Assembly: GCA_963699225.1 (NCBI GenBank) | Contig: OY969423.1 | Location: 1,054,001 to 1,118,000 of the forward strand | Length of the DNA stretch: 64,000 bases | Direction: 5' to 3' | Source of the DNA: VRUE01 sp963699225 | GTDB lineage: Bacteria > Actinomycetota > Thermoleophilia > Solirubrobacterales > 70-9 | Shown here: positions 33,923 to 42,537 of the stretch, in pieces | Layout of the letters: every line of letters starts with the position of its first letter | Position numbering within the stretch: position 1 is the stretch's first letter | Made by a program: the position numbers and the translations under genes | The notes under the pieces: model-generated | Seen by the model: only the letters and a program-made list of their open reading frames with translations | What the model was told of the DNA's origin: nothing | Databases searched by the model: none

Positions 33923-35551
33923 TCAGACGGTAGCGGGCTCGGGGTCGAGCTGGGGCGGATCGGGCCCGGCCTGCATCTGATCGAAGCGCTGATCGGGCAG
34001 GCGGCGGGTGCTCCAGAAGGAAGCCAGGGTGAGGAAGGCGGCGAAGAGGAAGGCGGTCTTCAGCGCTTTCAGCTGCGCGTCTTCGTAGTTCTCGATCAGG
34101 GCGCTCGTCGTCGGTCCATCGATCCCCGCCGCTTCGGCGCCGGCGCGCACCTCATCGGCGGCGACGAAGCTCCCGCCCGCGCTCAGCTTCACCTCCAGCT
34201 GCTTGCTGACGTCGGCCGAGATGCGGGCGTCGCCAGCGACGTTGGCGGTGAAGGCGGCGATCAGGCCGGTAATCACGATCGCGCCGAGCAGCGCCGTCCC
34301 CAGCGAGGAGCCGAGCTGCTGGGCGGTGCTCTGCAAGCCACCAGCCTCGCTGCGATCGTCGTCGCCGACCGCGGACTGGACGACGTTGCCGAGCTGGGAG
34401 ACGATCAGCCCCATGCCGATGCCGAGCACTCCCATCGCGATCAGGAAGGGGGCGTTGTCGAGTTCGGGCTCGATCGTCGTCAGCAACAGCAAGATCGCGA
34501 CGAAGACGGTCACCAGCCCGACCCGAACCAGCGGCTTCGGGGCGAAGCGCTTGGCCAGCGCCGAGCCAGCGATCGCGGCGAAGAAGAGCCCGGCCGAGGC
34601 AGGCAGCATGCGCACGCCGGTTTCGAGCGCATCGAGACCCTGGACCACCTGCAGGAAGAGCGGGATGGTGAAGAAGACGCCCATCAGGATCAGGTTCTGG
34701 GCGAGGAACATGGCGACGCCGCCGCGCAACGAGGGGATCCGCAGCAGCGGCAGGTGGACCAGCGGATCCTGGCCGAGCCGTTCGCGGCGGCGCTCCCAGG
34801 CGACGAACCCCGCCAACACCAGCGCGCCGGCAGCAATCACGAAGGGTGTCAACGAGAAACCGAAGGGGGTGATCGGCGAGCTGCGCGGCGCCAGCCAGCC
34901 CCAGTTGCTCGCCTGCAGGACGCCGAAGACGACCAGGGCCAGGCCCGCCGCCGAGAGCACGCCGCCGACCCAGTCGAGCACCGGCGGGGGTCCCTCCCGC
35001 TCCGGCTCGCGGATCAACCGCGTGCCGGCGAGGATCCCGATCGCGACGACTACCTCGCCGACGAAGACGACCCGCCAGCTCAGCTCCGTGGTCGCCCAGC
35101 CGCCGAGGATCGGCCCCACGGCGATGCCGGCGCCGGCGACGCCACCGAGCACACCGTAGGCGATCGCCCTATCGGCACCCCTGTAGTTGCCGGCGACGAG
35201 GGCGATCAGGGCCGGGATCACCAGCGCCGCGCCGATTCCCTCCAGCACCGACCAGCCGAGCATCAGCGAGGGCACGTTCCAGGACGCGGCGGTGAGACCC
35301 GAGCCAACCGCGTAGATGCAGATGCCGATCGTGAAGGCGCGGCGGCGCCCCCAGATGTCGCCGAGCTTGCCGCCGGTCAGCATCAGCCCCGCCATCACCA
35401 GCGCGTAGAAGGCGATCACCATCTGAATCGTCGTCACGGTGGTGTCGAAGTCTTCGACCAGCTGGGAGATCGCGACGTTCATCACCGCTTGGTCGAGGAC
35501 CATCAGGAACTGGGCGGCGCCGAGGACGATGAGGACTCCCCACTTCTTCAT
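33923..35551 (-). CDS. MFS drug-exporter-like transporter, DHA2 (14-TMS) family
   Basis: 542 aa with about 14 membrane helices. Motif A between helices 2 and 3, GGKLGDIWGRRRAF, and motif C-like GGVAGAGIAVGPILGGW mark a drug:H+ antiporter of the EmrB/QacA type. The C-terminal region before the last helix has a long external loop (ADVSKQLEVKLSAGG). Starts at ATG 35551, 1 nt after the GAP-family stop, and is followed by the DUF2252 gene 2 nt after its own stop: a three-gene operon. Substrate unknown. Confidence 0.9.
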   Translation of the reverse strand: MKKWGVLIVLGAAQFLMVLDQAVMNVAISQLVEDFDTTVTTIQMVIAFYALVMAGLMLTGGKLGDIWGRRRAFTIGICIYAVGSGLTAASWNVPSLMLGWSVLEGIGAALVIPALIALVAGNYRGADRAIAYGVLGGVAGAGIAVGPILGGWATTELSWRVVFVGEVVVAIGILAGTRLIREPEREGPPPVLDWVGGVLSAAGLALVVFGVLQASNWGWLAPRSSPITPFGFSLTPFVIAAGALVLAGFVAWERRRERLGQDPLVHLPLLRIPSLRGGVAMFLAQNLILMGVFFTIPLFLQVVQGLDALETGVRMLPASAGLFFAAIAGSALAKRFAPKPLVRVGLVTVFVAILLLLTTIEPELDNAPFLIAMGVLGIGMGLIVSQLGNVVQSAVGDDDRSEAGGLQSTAQQLGSSLGTALLGAIVITGLIAAFTANVAGDARISADVSKQLEVKLSAGGSFVAADEVRAGAEAAGIDGPTTSALIENYEDAQLKALKTAFLFAAFLTLASFWSTRRLPDQRFDQMQAGPDPPQLDPEPATV

Positions 35552-35552
35552 C

Positions 35553-36260
35553 TCAGCTCACCAACCCTGCGATTCCGCGGATGACCAGGAGGACGCCGAG
35601 GACGGCGGCGACCCAGGCGCCGGCGCGGCGCCCGTTGCGGCCGAGCCAGGCGCGGAAGCCGTCGACGGCCTGCTGGGTCCCCTCCGGCCTGAGGACGTAG
35701 CCGACCAGGGGCACCTCGAGCAGCAGCTGTTGGATCAGGCAGAAGGCAACGACCAGCAGCGCGGTCGGCACGGCGGCGGCACCGAGTTTGTCGATGTGGC
35801 TGAGCCCAGTTAGGTAGGAGACGCCGGGGAAGCTGAGCAGCATGCCGACGACGAAGGCGATCCGCGGCGAGCCGCGGCCGAGCAGGCGCATCGGCAGCGG
35901 TTCTTTCTTCTCTCCCCCGGCCTTTGCCAACTTGGCTTCTTTGCGGCGCGCCCGGCGCTCGCGCAGGCGCGCGTCGCGGTCGCTGCCGAGGACGTAGGCG
36001 ATCACCAGCAGCAGGCAGCCGATGACGATGTCCTCGCCCGGGCCGATCGTGCGCTTGCTGGTGCTGACCGCGTCGGAGTCGTGCAGGGCGAAGACGATCG
36101 CCAGCCCGATCGTGATGCTGGTTACGTAGGCGCCGAGCAGGTAGCCGAGCATCAACCGCTTCGGGTGCTCAGTCAGCAGCATCAGGGTGACCGCCGCGAG
36201 CAGGGTCGGGTTGAACATCGCCAACAGCGAGAGCAGGAAGATCTGGCCGAGATCGCTCAC
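35553..36260 (-). CDS. GAP-family (Sap-like) membrane protein
   Basis: 235 aa, six predicted helices: FLLSLLAMFNPTLLAAVTLMLL, LLGAYVTSITIGLAIVF, DIVIGCLLLVIAYVLG, then a basic cytoplasmic loop (RLRERRARRKEAKLAK), RIAFVVGMLLSFPGVSYLTGL and two more. Members of this family in mycobacteria assist export of cell-wall glycolipids. First gene of the GAP-MFS-DUF2252 operon. The three may cooperate in export of a lipid or drug-like compound, but this is inference from order. Confidence 0.82.
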   Translation of the reverse strand: MSDLGQIFLLSLLAMFNPTLLAAVTLMLLTEHPKRLMLGYLLGAYVTSITIGLAIVFALHDSDAVSTSKRTIGPGEDIVIGCLLLVIAYVLGSDRDARLRERRARRKEAKLAKAGGEKKEPLPMRLLGRGSPRIAFVVGMLLSFPGVSYLTGLSHIDKLGAAAVPTALLVVAFCLIQQLLLEVPLVGYVLRPEGTQQAVDGFRAWLGRNGRRAGAWVAAVLGVLLVIRGIAGLVS

Positions 36261-36283
36261 CCGGCAAGCATTCTCTACTTAAA

Positions 36284-36730
36284 TCAGTTCGCGCAGCGTT
36301 CGCATAGGCCGCGCAGGACCACGTCGTGGTCAGTGACCTCGAAGCTCATCTCCGCCGAGAGCTTGGCGATCGCCCGCTCCAGCGAGGAATCCTCGAAAGG
36401 GACCATGCGGCCGCAGTGACGACAGATCGCGTGGTGGTGATGCTCGCCGTCGGGCTCGACCCGCTCGTAGCCGGCGGTGCCGCGAGTTACCTCGAGCCGC
36501 TGCACGAGACCGAGCTGCTCGAGCTGCTCGAGTGCCCGGTAGACGCTGGCCCGACCAACGGCGGGCTTGCGGCGGCGCAGCTCCTCGTCGAGGTCGAGCG
36601 CAGTGACCGCGCAACTGTGCCCCGCCAGTGCTTCGACCACGGCGGTGCGGGCGCCGCCGCGCTTGAGGCCCGCCTCCTGCAGGGCAGCGAGGGCGTGCTC
36701 GGCCCAGGCCTTGTCGGTCGTCGTCGCCAT
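36284..36730 (-). CDS. zur: Fur-family repressor, probably Zur
   Basis: 148 aa metalloregulator. Winged helix: LKRGGARTAVVEALAGH, VGRASVYRALEQLEQLGLVQRL; metal-binding part with GEHHHHAICRHCGRMVPFED and a terminal CERC pair (two CxxC motifs for structural zinc). ATG 36730 overlaps the permease stop (TGATG), so it is the last gene of the zinc transporter operon; a TTG one codon earlier is less likely. Context plus the operator at 40072-40086 make zinc the best guess over iron or manganese. Confidence 0.88.
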   Translation of the reverse strand: MATTTDKAWAEHALAALQEAGLKRGGARTAVVEALAGHSCAVTALDLDEELRRRKPAVGRASVYRALEQLEQLGLVQRLEVTRGTAGYERVEPDGEHHHHAICRHCGRMVPFEDSSLERAIAKLSAEMSFEVTDHDVVLRGLCERCAN

Positions 36731-37572
36731 CAACCGATCGTAGCCTCGGCGCGAAGCGGCGCAGGACGCCGGATCGCCCGCAGGCGAGCGGCCGGCAGCG
36801 AGAGCAGGTAGATCGCGACGATCGCTAGCGCCACCGAGGCGCCACCGGCGGTGCCGGCGTAATAGGAGAGATAGAGACCGGCGATGCCGGCGAACGCGGC
36901 AAGACCGGCGGCGAGCAGCATCATCGGCAGCATGCGATCGCTGAGCCGCCGCGCCGCCGCGGCGGGACCGACGAAGACGGCGACGACGAGCAGGTTGCCG
37001 AGGCCCTGCACGGCGACGACGATGCCGGCGCCGAGCAGCAGCAGCAGGGCGGCGTCGACGAGCGCCGGAGAGACGCCAAGCGAGCGAGCGGTGCCGCGAT
37101 CGAAGCCGGCGACGAGGAGGCGACCGTGGAGCAGGCGCAGGGCCACGCCGACCAAGACGACCAGAACCCCCGCGGTCGCCAGGTCGCCGTCGGTGACGCC
37201 GAAGACGTCGCCGAAGAGCAGCGACTCGATCCCCGGTGGCGAGGCCGGGGCAAGCGCCAGCAACGCGCCGAGGCCGAACATCGTGGTGACGACGACGGCG
37301 ACAGCGGCGTCGCGGCTGACGCCCGCGACCCGCGCCGCCAGCGCGATCGCTACCGCGGCGAGAACGATCGCGGGCACGGCACCGAGCAGCAGCGGGGCGC
37401 CGGCGATCGCGGCCAGGACCAGACCCGGGAAGAGCGAGTGCGAGAGCGACTCGGCCGCGTAGGAGAGACCGTAGAAGACGACCCAGCAGCCGAGCGCGCC
37501 GCCGGCGAGACCGAGCAGGACGACCTCGGCGAGGGCGCGCTGCATGAACGGTTCTTGCAGTGGCTCGAGCAC
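36730..37572 (-). CDS. znuB: Zinc ABC transporter permease (ZnuB type)
   Basis: 280 aa ABC-3 family permease with 8-9 helices: EPLQEPFMQRALAEVVLLG at the start, LSYAAESLSHSLFPGLVLAA (a conserved family segment), HGRLLVAGFDRGTARSLGV (coupling region) and VGPAAAARRLSDRM. GTG 37572 lies 2 nt after the ATPase stop. It is the second permease of this operon, the first being fused to the binding protein, so the membrane channel may be a heterodimer. Confidence 0.88.
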   Translation of the reverse strand: MLEPLQEPFMQRALAEVVLLGLAGGALGCWVVFYGLSYAAESLSHSLFPGLVLAAIAGAPLLLGAVPAIVLAAVAIALAARVAGVSRDAAVAVVVTTMFGLGALLALAPASPPGIESLLFGDVFGVTDGDLATAGVLVVLVGVALRLLHGRLLVAGFDRGTARSLGVSPALVDAALLLLLGAGIVVAVQGLGNLLVVAVFVGPAAAARRLSDRMLPMMLLAAGLAAFAGIAGLYLSYYAGTAGGASVALAIVAIYLLSLPAARLRAIRRPAPLRAEATIG

Positions 37573-37574
37573 GG

Positions 37575-38327
37575 TCAGTGGTGGTGATGGTGAGGGGGCA
37601 GGATCGCGCGACCGCCGCCGCCGGGGATCTCGACGATGGCGCCGCCGTAGGTCGCTTCCAGCACGCCGAGGTCCTCGAGCACCTGGCCCGGCGGCCCGCA
37701 GGCGACCTGGCGCTTGTTGATGCAGAGGACGAGGTCGCAGGCCCGCGCCTGCTCGAGGTCGTGGGTGGCTATGACTACAGCGCGGCCCTCTCCTGCCAGC
37801 TCTGCGATCAGCCTTTCCAGGCTCTCGGTGCTGGGCCGGTCGAGGCCGGAGAAGGGCTCGTCGAGCAGCAGCACGCCGGCGTCCTGGACCAGCGCCCGGG
37901 CGATCAGCACCCGCTGGCGCTGGCCGCCGGAGAGGCGGCCGAAGGTCTGCTCGGCGAGCGCCCGCAGCCCAACGCGGTCGAGCGCCTGCGCCGCCGCCTC
38001 GCGCTCGCGCCGGCCGGGGCGTCGCCACCAGGACAGCCGTGGCAGCGTCCCCATCGTCGCCACGTCGAGCGCCGAGACCGGGTAGTCGAGTCGCGAGCGC
38101 TCGGTCTGGGGCACGGTCCCGCAGGTCGCGGCGACGCGAAGTCCCCCCGCCAGCGGCGATAGTTCGCCGAGCAGCGCCCGCAGCAGCGTCGTCTTGCCGC
38201 CGCCGTTGGGCCCGAGCAGGGCCAGTGTCTGCCCTCCGCGCAGGGAGAAATCGACGCCGGAGATCGCCACCGCGCCGTCGTAGCCCGCGGCAAGACTCTC
38301 GGCCTCGATCAGCGCAGCGGCTGACAT
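37575..38327 (-). CDS. znuC: Zinc ABC transporter ATPase (ZnuC type)
   Basis: 250 aa ABC ATPase: Walker A LGPNGGGKTTLLRAL, Q-loop near GTVPQTERSRLDYPVS, signature LSGGQRQRVLIARAL, Walker B GVLLLDEPFSGLD, H-loop VIATHDLEQ. It ends in a natural run of five His, consistent with zinc binding. ATG 38327 overlaps the fusion-protein stop by 19 nt and follows GGGAGGCGGGG. Middle gene of the transporter operon. Confidence 0.92.
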   Translation of the reverse strand: MSAAALIEAESLAAGYDGAVAISGVDFSLRGGQTLALLGPNGGGKTTLLRALLGELSPLAGGLRVAATCGTVPQTERSRLDYPVSALDVATMGTLPRLSWWRRPGRREREAAAQALDRVGLRALAEQTFGRLSGGQRQRVLIARALVQDAGVLLLDEPFSGLDRPSTESLERLIAELAGEGRAVVIATHDLEQARACDLVLCINKRQVACGPPGQVLEDLGVLEATYGGAIVEIPGGGGRAILPPHHHHH

Positions 38328-40054
38328 CCCCGCCTCCCGTCAGTGAAGCCGCGCACCATCGCGTTCGCATTCGCTGCCTCCATCGTCAGGTAGGTGGCGC
38401 CACTGGAACCTTCGGGTCCGAGCGTGTCGCCGTAGAGGGTGTAGTTGGACGAGGCACCGGTCTGGCTGGCGATCGCTTCCGCGACCTTGGGACTGAGCGA
38501 GCTCTCCGGAAAGACCGCCTTGACCTGCTCGCGTTCGATCAGCTTGGCGAGCGCGCTGAGGTCCTTGGCCGACGGCTGCGCCTGCGTGGTCTGCGAGGGA
38601 ATCACGGCCCCGACGACTTCGATCCCGTAGCGGTCGGCGAAGTAGCCGAAGGCGTCGTGGTCGGTGACCAGCTTGCGGCGGCCGGCGGGCACCGTGTCCA
38701 TGCAGCGGGCGATGCCGGCGTCGAGCGCGCGCAGCTTCGCCAGGTAGGCAGCGGCGCTGCGCGTGAACTCACGCCGGTTACTCGGATCGGCGGCGGCAAG
38801 CCGGCGCTCGATCGCTGCCACGGCCGCCTCGGCGTTACGCGGATCGTGCCACCAGTGCGGGTCATAGCGAGAGGCCTCGGCCCCGCTCGACTCGCCGGGC
38901 CGGCGCTCGGGAACGATTGCGCCGAGGTCGACGATTTCGGCATCGCTGCCGCTGTCGGAGACGATCTGGTCGACCCAGGAATCCATCTCGTCGCCGTTGG
39001 CGAAGACGAGCTTCGCTTCCGCCGCGCCGGTGACGTCGCTTGGCCGCGGCTCGTACTCGTGCGGGTCGGTGTTGGGCTGGAGGATCTGGTCGACCGCGAC
39101 CGCGTTGCCGCCGACCTGGCGGACGAAATCGCCGATCTGAGTGGTGGTGGCAACCACCTCGAGCTGACCGCTGCCCGAGTCGGAACTCCCGCAACCGGCG
39201 ACCAGCAGCGCCGCGACCGCAAGACCCGCGACGGCAAGCGCGGGCGCACCCCGACGAGCGCGCACCAGGGCCCGCGCCCCGGCCGCGATCGCGAACACCG
39301 CCCCGGCGACGACGGCGATCGTCGCCCCGGGGGGCGCGTCGGTCTTGACCGAGAGCCAGAGCCCAACCGTTCCCTCCAGGGCGACCAAGGCAACGCTGCC
39401 CAGTTGCCAGCTCAGCATCCGCTCGGCGAAGAGTCGCGCGGTCAGCGCCGGCACGACGAAGAGCGCCGTCACTAGCAGGGCACCGACGACCGAGAGCGCC
39501 GCGACTATCGCCAGCGCGATCAGGCCGAAGAGCGCCAGGTCAAGCCAGCCGCCCGCTCCCAGTGCCGCCGCGGCCGGATCGAAGCCGGCCGCGAGCCAGC
39601 GCTGACCGAGCAGCAGCGAGACGACCAAGGTCAGCCCCGCCGCCACCCCGGCCAGGATCAGGTCGCTGCCGTCGATCAGCAGCAGGCTGCCGAAGAGCAG
39701 CGTCTCGACGTTGGCGCCGGAGCCGAAGACGTCGCTGGCGAGGATCGTGCCGGCGGCGAGGCAACCGACGAGGACGATCGCCACGGCGCTGTCGGTCGCC
39801 TCCTCCTCGCGGCGGCCGAGCAGGGCGCTGCCGGCACTGAAGACGACAGCCGCGCCAAAGGCGCCCAGCGGCGCGGAGAAGCCGAGGCCGTCGGCGAGGA
39901 CCAGTCCCGGGAAGGCGGCGGTGCCGACCGCGTGAGAGAAGAAAGCGAGGCCGCGCAGGACAATCCAGGTGCCGAGCAGGCCGGCCGGGACCGCAAGAAT
40001 CAGGATCTCGAACAGGCCGCGTTGAACGAAGGGCAGCTGAAAGGGCTCGAGCAT
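38309..40054 (-). CDS. Natural fusion: ABC metal permease plus zinc-binding lipoprotein (ZnuA type)
   Basis: One continuous 581-aa frame. Residues 1-265 are an ABC-3 permease (LEPFQLPFVQRGLFEI, FFSHAVGTAAFPGLVLADG, GQRWLAAGFDPAAAALG, VVPALTARLFAERM). A basic linker (RALVRARRGAP) leads to a hydrophobic stretch ending AALLVAGC, a lipobox-like site with C288. Then a complete ZnuA-type binding protein: metal ligand candidates H332 (TDPHEYEP), H400/H403 (DPHWWHDP) and H466 (VTDHDAFGYF). The Cys sits after the last helix, so cleavage there would release a lipoprotein. ATG 40054 is chosen; upstream starts in frame would add twelve residues overlapping the Zur-box region. Confidence 0.92.
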   Translation of the reverse strand: MLEPFQLPFVQRGLFEILILAVPAGLLGTWIVLRGLAFFSHAVGTAAFPGLVLADGLGFSAPLGAFGAAVVFSAGSALLGRREEEATDSAVAIVLVGCLAAGTILASDVFGSGANVETLLFGSLLLIDGSDLILAGVAAGLTLVVSLLLGQRWLAAGFDPAAAALGAGGWLDLALFGLIALAIVAALSVVGALLVTALFVVPALTARLFAERMLSWQLGSVALVALEGTVGLWLSVKTDAPPGATIAVVAGAVFAIAAGARALVRARRGAPALAVAGLAVAALLVAGCGSSDSGSGQLEVVATTTQIGDFVRQVGGNAVAVDQILQPNTDPHEYEPRPSDVTGAAEAKLVFANGDEMDSWVDQIVSDSGSDAEIVDLGAIVPERRPGESSGAEASRYDPHWWHDPRNAEAAVAAIERRLAAADPSNRREFTRSAAAYLAKLRALDAGIARCMDTVPAGRRKLVTDHDAFGYFADRYGIEVVGAVIPSQTTQAQPSAKDLSALAKLIEREQVKAVFPESSLSPKVAEAIASQTGASSNYTLYGDTLGPEGSSGATYLTMEAANANAMVRGFTDGRRGCQPLR

Positions 40055-40071
40055 GGGCGAAATTGAATCAG

Positions 40072-40086
40072 AAATGAGACTCATTT
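40072..40086. promoter_or_regulatory. Zur-box candidate (perfect palindrome)
   Basis: AAATGAG-A-CTCATTT lies between the divergent zinc-transporter operon (start 40054) and dtd (40103), followed by TTCAT. The AT-rich TGA-A/G...TCA palindrome fits Fur/Zur operators (compare TGAAAATGATTTTCA-like actinobacterial sites), and a Zur-like gene ends the operon. Confidence 0.8.
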
Positions 40087-40102
40087 TCATTAGGAGGCCT
40101 CA

Positions 40103-40519
40103 GTGAGAGCACTGGTCCAGCGCGTCAGCCAAGCCGCGGTCGACGTCGAGGGCGAGCGCGTCGCCCAGATCGGGCCAGGGATGCTGGTTCTGCTCGGAGT
40201 GCGCCGCGGGGACACGGCCGAGCAGGCGGACCGGCTCGCCGAGAAGGTGCGGGCGCTGCGGATCTTCGACGACGCCGAGGGGCGGATGAACGAGCCGCTG
40301 GGTGAGCGCGAGATCCTCTGCGTCAGCCAGTTCACCCTCTACGGCGACACCCGCAAGGGCAACCGACCCAGCTACATGGAGGCTGCACCGGGAGACGAGG
40401 CCGAGCCGCTCTACGACCGCTTCTGCGAACGCCTCGGCGCCGCCAAGGGCGTCTTCGGCGCCTGCATGGGCGTGGCCTTGGTCAACGACGGCCCGGTGAC
40501 GCTGACCCTGGAGGTCTGA
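40103..40519 (+). CDS. dtd: D-aminoacyl-tRNA deacylase
   Basis: 138 aa Dtd that hydrolyses D-amino acids (and Gly-tRNA-Ala) from tRNA. Conserved active-site motifs SQFTLYGD and the Gly-cisPro NDGPVTLTLEV are present. GTG 40103 follows TAGGAGG closely. Slightly shorter than the usual 145 aa. Divergent from the zinc operon and convergent with pdxH, 1 nt between stops. Confidence 0.95.
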   Translation: MRALVQRVSQAAVDVEGERVAQIGPGMLVLLGVRRGDTAEQADRLAEKVRALRIFDDAEGRMNEPLGEREILCVSQFTLYGDTRKGNRPSYMEAAPGDEAEPLYDRFCERLGAAKGVFGACMGVALVNDGPVTLTLEV

Positions 40520-40520
40520 C

Positions 40521-41114
40521 TCAGGGAGCGAGCAAGGATTGGCGCCAGCCACCGGCGCTCTTCTCGTAGAGCTGGCGGCTATGCAGGCGGTCCTCACCTT
40601 CCTGCCAGAACTCGATGCGGTCGGGCCGGAGCCGCACGGCGCCCCAGTCCTTTGGACACGGCACCGGACCCTCCCCCAGCTCGGCCCGCAGCGCCTCGAG
40701 CTTGCCGCGCAACTGATCCAGATTCTCGATCTCCTCCCCTTGCCTGGAGACGTGCGCCTGCAGCTGATGACTGCGCGGCCGCTCGGCAAAGAGCTCCTCC
40801 GCCAGTGCCCGCTCGGCGACCTCGGCGCGGCCCTCCACCCTCACCTGCCGGCCGAGCGCCGGCCAGTAAAAGGTCGCCGCCGCTTGCGGGTTATCGCGCA
40901 GCTCCTCGGCCTTGCGCGTCCACAGCGCCGTGGTGAAAACCAGCCCCTCGCTGAGCCGCTTGAGTGAGACCACCCGAGCGGAAGGCCTGCCATTGGCACC
41001 GGCCGTCGCCAGGGTCATCGCCCGCGGCGCCGGGGCGCCCTCCTGCTCGGCATCCTCGAGCCAGCGACCGAGAAGCTCGAGCGGCCCGGCTTCGGCGATG
41101 TCCGGATCAGCCAT
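40521..41114 (-). CDS. pdxH: Pyridoxamine 5'-phosphate oxidase
   Basis: 197 aa FMN enzyme making pyridoxal phosphate. Motifs: PRAMTLATAGANGRPSARVV (FMN binding), FTTALWTRKAEELRDNP, FYWPALGRQVRVEG, and the C-terminal signature WGAVRLRPDRIEFWQEGEDRLHSR. Start ATG 41114. Divergent from a TetR gene with only 41 nt between them, so that TetR may also influence pdxH. Confidence 0.93.
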   Translation of the reverse strand: MADPDIAEAGPLELLGRWLEDAEQEGAPAPRAMTLATAGANGRPSARVVSLKRLSEGLVFTTALWTRKAEELRDNPQAAATFYWPALGRQVRVEGRAEVAERALAEELFAERPRSHQLQAHVSRQGEEIENLDQLRGKLEALRAELGEGPVPCPKDWGAVRLRPDRIEFWQEGEDRLHSRQLYEKSAGGWRQSLLAP

Positions 41115-41123
41115 ATGAAATTG

Positions 41124-41144
41124 GTATCACAATTCAAGTTATAC
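41124..41144. promoter_or_regulatory. Inverted-repeat operator candidate before a TetR gene
   Basis: GTATCAC-N7-GTTATAC: arms GTATxAC and GTxATAC around an AT-rich centre, filling the short region between pdxH and the TetR gene. Location and symmetry suit autoregulation by the TetR protein. Confidence 0.5.
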
Positions 41145-41155
41145 TCATAATCTGA

Positions 41156-41791
41156 ATGACCAAGACAGCAAAACGCGAGACCAGGATCGAGAAGCAGGCG
41201 CGCACCCGGGCGGAGCTGATCGCCACCGCCGCAACCGTCTTCGCCCAGCGCGGATACGAGGGCGCTTCGGTCGAGGAGATCGCCGAGCAGGCCGGCTACT
41301 CGCACGGCGCCGTCTACTCCAACTTCGCCGGCAAGTCCGATCTCTTCCTCGCCGTCTTCGAGCAGTACATGGCGGACCGGGCACAGGAGCTGGCGGCGAC
41401 GCAGGCGGGGATCGCGGATGACGCGCCGCTCGAGATGCGCGCCCGCGCCCTCGCCGACCAGTGGATGGAGCGCTTCGCCGAGGATCGCGAGTCCTTCCTC
41501 CTGCACCTCGAGTTCCTCGCCGCCAGCCGCCGCGAGCCCGAGCTGGCCAAGCGCTTCGGCAGCCGCTCCGCCGCGCTGCGCGAGACGATCGCCGCCTTCA
41601 TCGCCCACCACCAGGCGGAGGAAGGGGCCGAGGCCCCTCTCCCCCCGCCCGAGCTGGCGCTGGTCCTGCGCGCCCTGGGGATCGGGCTCGCGATCGAAGC
41701 CCTGGTCAGCCCCGACGCGGTGCGCGACGACCTCTACGGCGACTTCGTCGAGCTGCTGGTCTCGATGCTGCGCGAGCGGGCGGCCCGATGA
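41156..41791 (+). CDS. TetR-family transcriptional regulator
   Basis: 211 aa: N-terminal TetR helix-turn-helix, RTRAELIATAATVFAQRGYEGASVEEIAEQAGYSHGAVYSNFAGKSDLFLAVF, then a helical ligand domain of the kind seen in AcrR-like regulators. Its stop overlaps the methyltransferase start (ATGA), so it heads a three-gene operon with a methyltransferase and an acetyltransferase. Ligand unknown. Confidence 0.92.
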   Translation: MTKTAKRETRIEKQARTRAELIATAATVFAQRGYEGASVEEIAEQAGYSHGAVYSNFAGKSDLFLAVFEQYMADRAQELAATQAGIADDAPLEMRARALADQWMERFAEDRESFLLHLEFLAASRREPELAKRFGSRSAALRETIAAFIAHHQAEEGAEAPLPPPELALVLRALGIGLAIEALVSPDAVRDDLYGDFVELLVSMLRERAAR

Positions 41792-42537
41792 GCGGCGCCG
41801 CCTACGACGAGATCGGCGCCAACTACTCGGATTTCCGGCGCGCCGACCCCCGCATCGAGGCGAGGATCTGGGCGGCGCTGGGAGACGCCCGCAGCGTCGT
41901 CAACATCGGCGCCGGCACCGGTTCGTATGAGCCGCGCGACCGCGAGGTGATCGCAGTAGAGCCTTCTTCGCTGATGATCGCCAAGCGCCCCGACCGCGCG
42001 GCGCCGGCGCTGCAGGGCGTGGCCGAGGCGCTGCCGCTCGACGACAAGAGCGTCGATGCCGCGATGGCCATCTTCACCATCCACCACTGGAGCGACCTCG
42101 AGGCGGGCCTCGCCGAGATGCGCCGCGTCGCCCGCGAACGGATCGTCCTACTGACGATCGACGCGACAAAGAACGCTGAGATCTGGACCCTCGCCGAGTA
42201 CTTCCCCGAGGCGATGGCGCTGGAGGAAGAGGTGATGCCCTCGATCGCCTCGCTCGAAGCACACCTGCCCGGCGCGACAATCGAAGCCGTGCCGATGCCC
42301 AGCCGCTGCCGCGACGAATTCACCAGCGCCCTCTGGGACCGGCCCGAGCTCTTCCTCGAGCCCGCCACGCTGCGCGCAAGCTCGCTCTGGCACCGGCTCG
42401 ACCCGGAGGTCATCGCGCGCGGCCAGGAGCGCCTGCGCGCCGACCTCGAGAGCGGCCGCTGGGACGAGGCGCACGGCCACCTCCGCACCCTGCCCGAGCT
42501 CGACATCGGCCTGCGCCTAATCCGCACTCAGCTGTGA
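41788..42537 (+). CDS. SAM-dependent methyltransferase (class I)
   Basis: 249 aa with Rossmann-type SAM motifs: VVNIGAGTGSYEP (motif I), the acidic VIAVEPSS, EALPLDDKSVDAAMAIFTIHHWSD (motifs II/III), typical of the UbiE/COQ5-like Methyltransf_11 group. ATG 41788 overlaps the TetR stop; the stop overlaps the acetyltransferase GTG. Substrate unknown; small-molecule methylation is likely from the family. Confidence 0.88.
   Translation: MSGAAYDEIGANYSDFRRADPRIEARIWAALGDARSVVNIGAGTGSYEPRDREVIAVEPSSLMIAKRPDRAAPALQGVAEALPLDDKSVDAAMAIFTIHHWSDLEAGLAEMRRVARERIVLLTIDATKNAEIWTLAEYFPEAMALEEEVMPSIASLEAHLPGATIEAVPMPSRCRDEFTSALWDRPELFLEPATLRASSLWHRLDPEVIARGQERLRADLESGRWDEAHGHLRTLPELDIGLRLIRTQL

Noticed and set aside
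37575..37595. Terminal run of five His in the ABC ATPase resembles a cloning tag
   Set aside because: It is encoded in the natural frame of a zinc transporter with overlapping neighbours; His-rich ends are common in zinc proteins.
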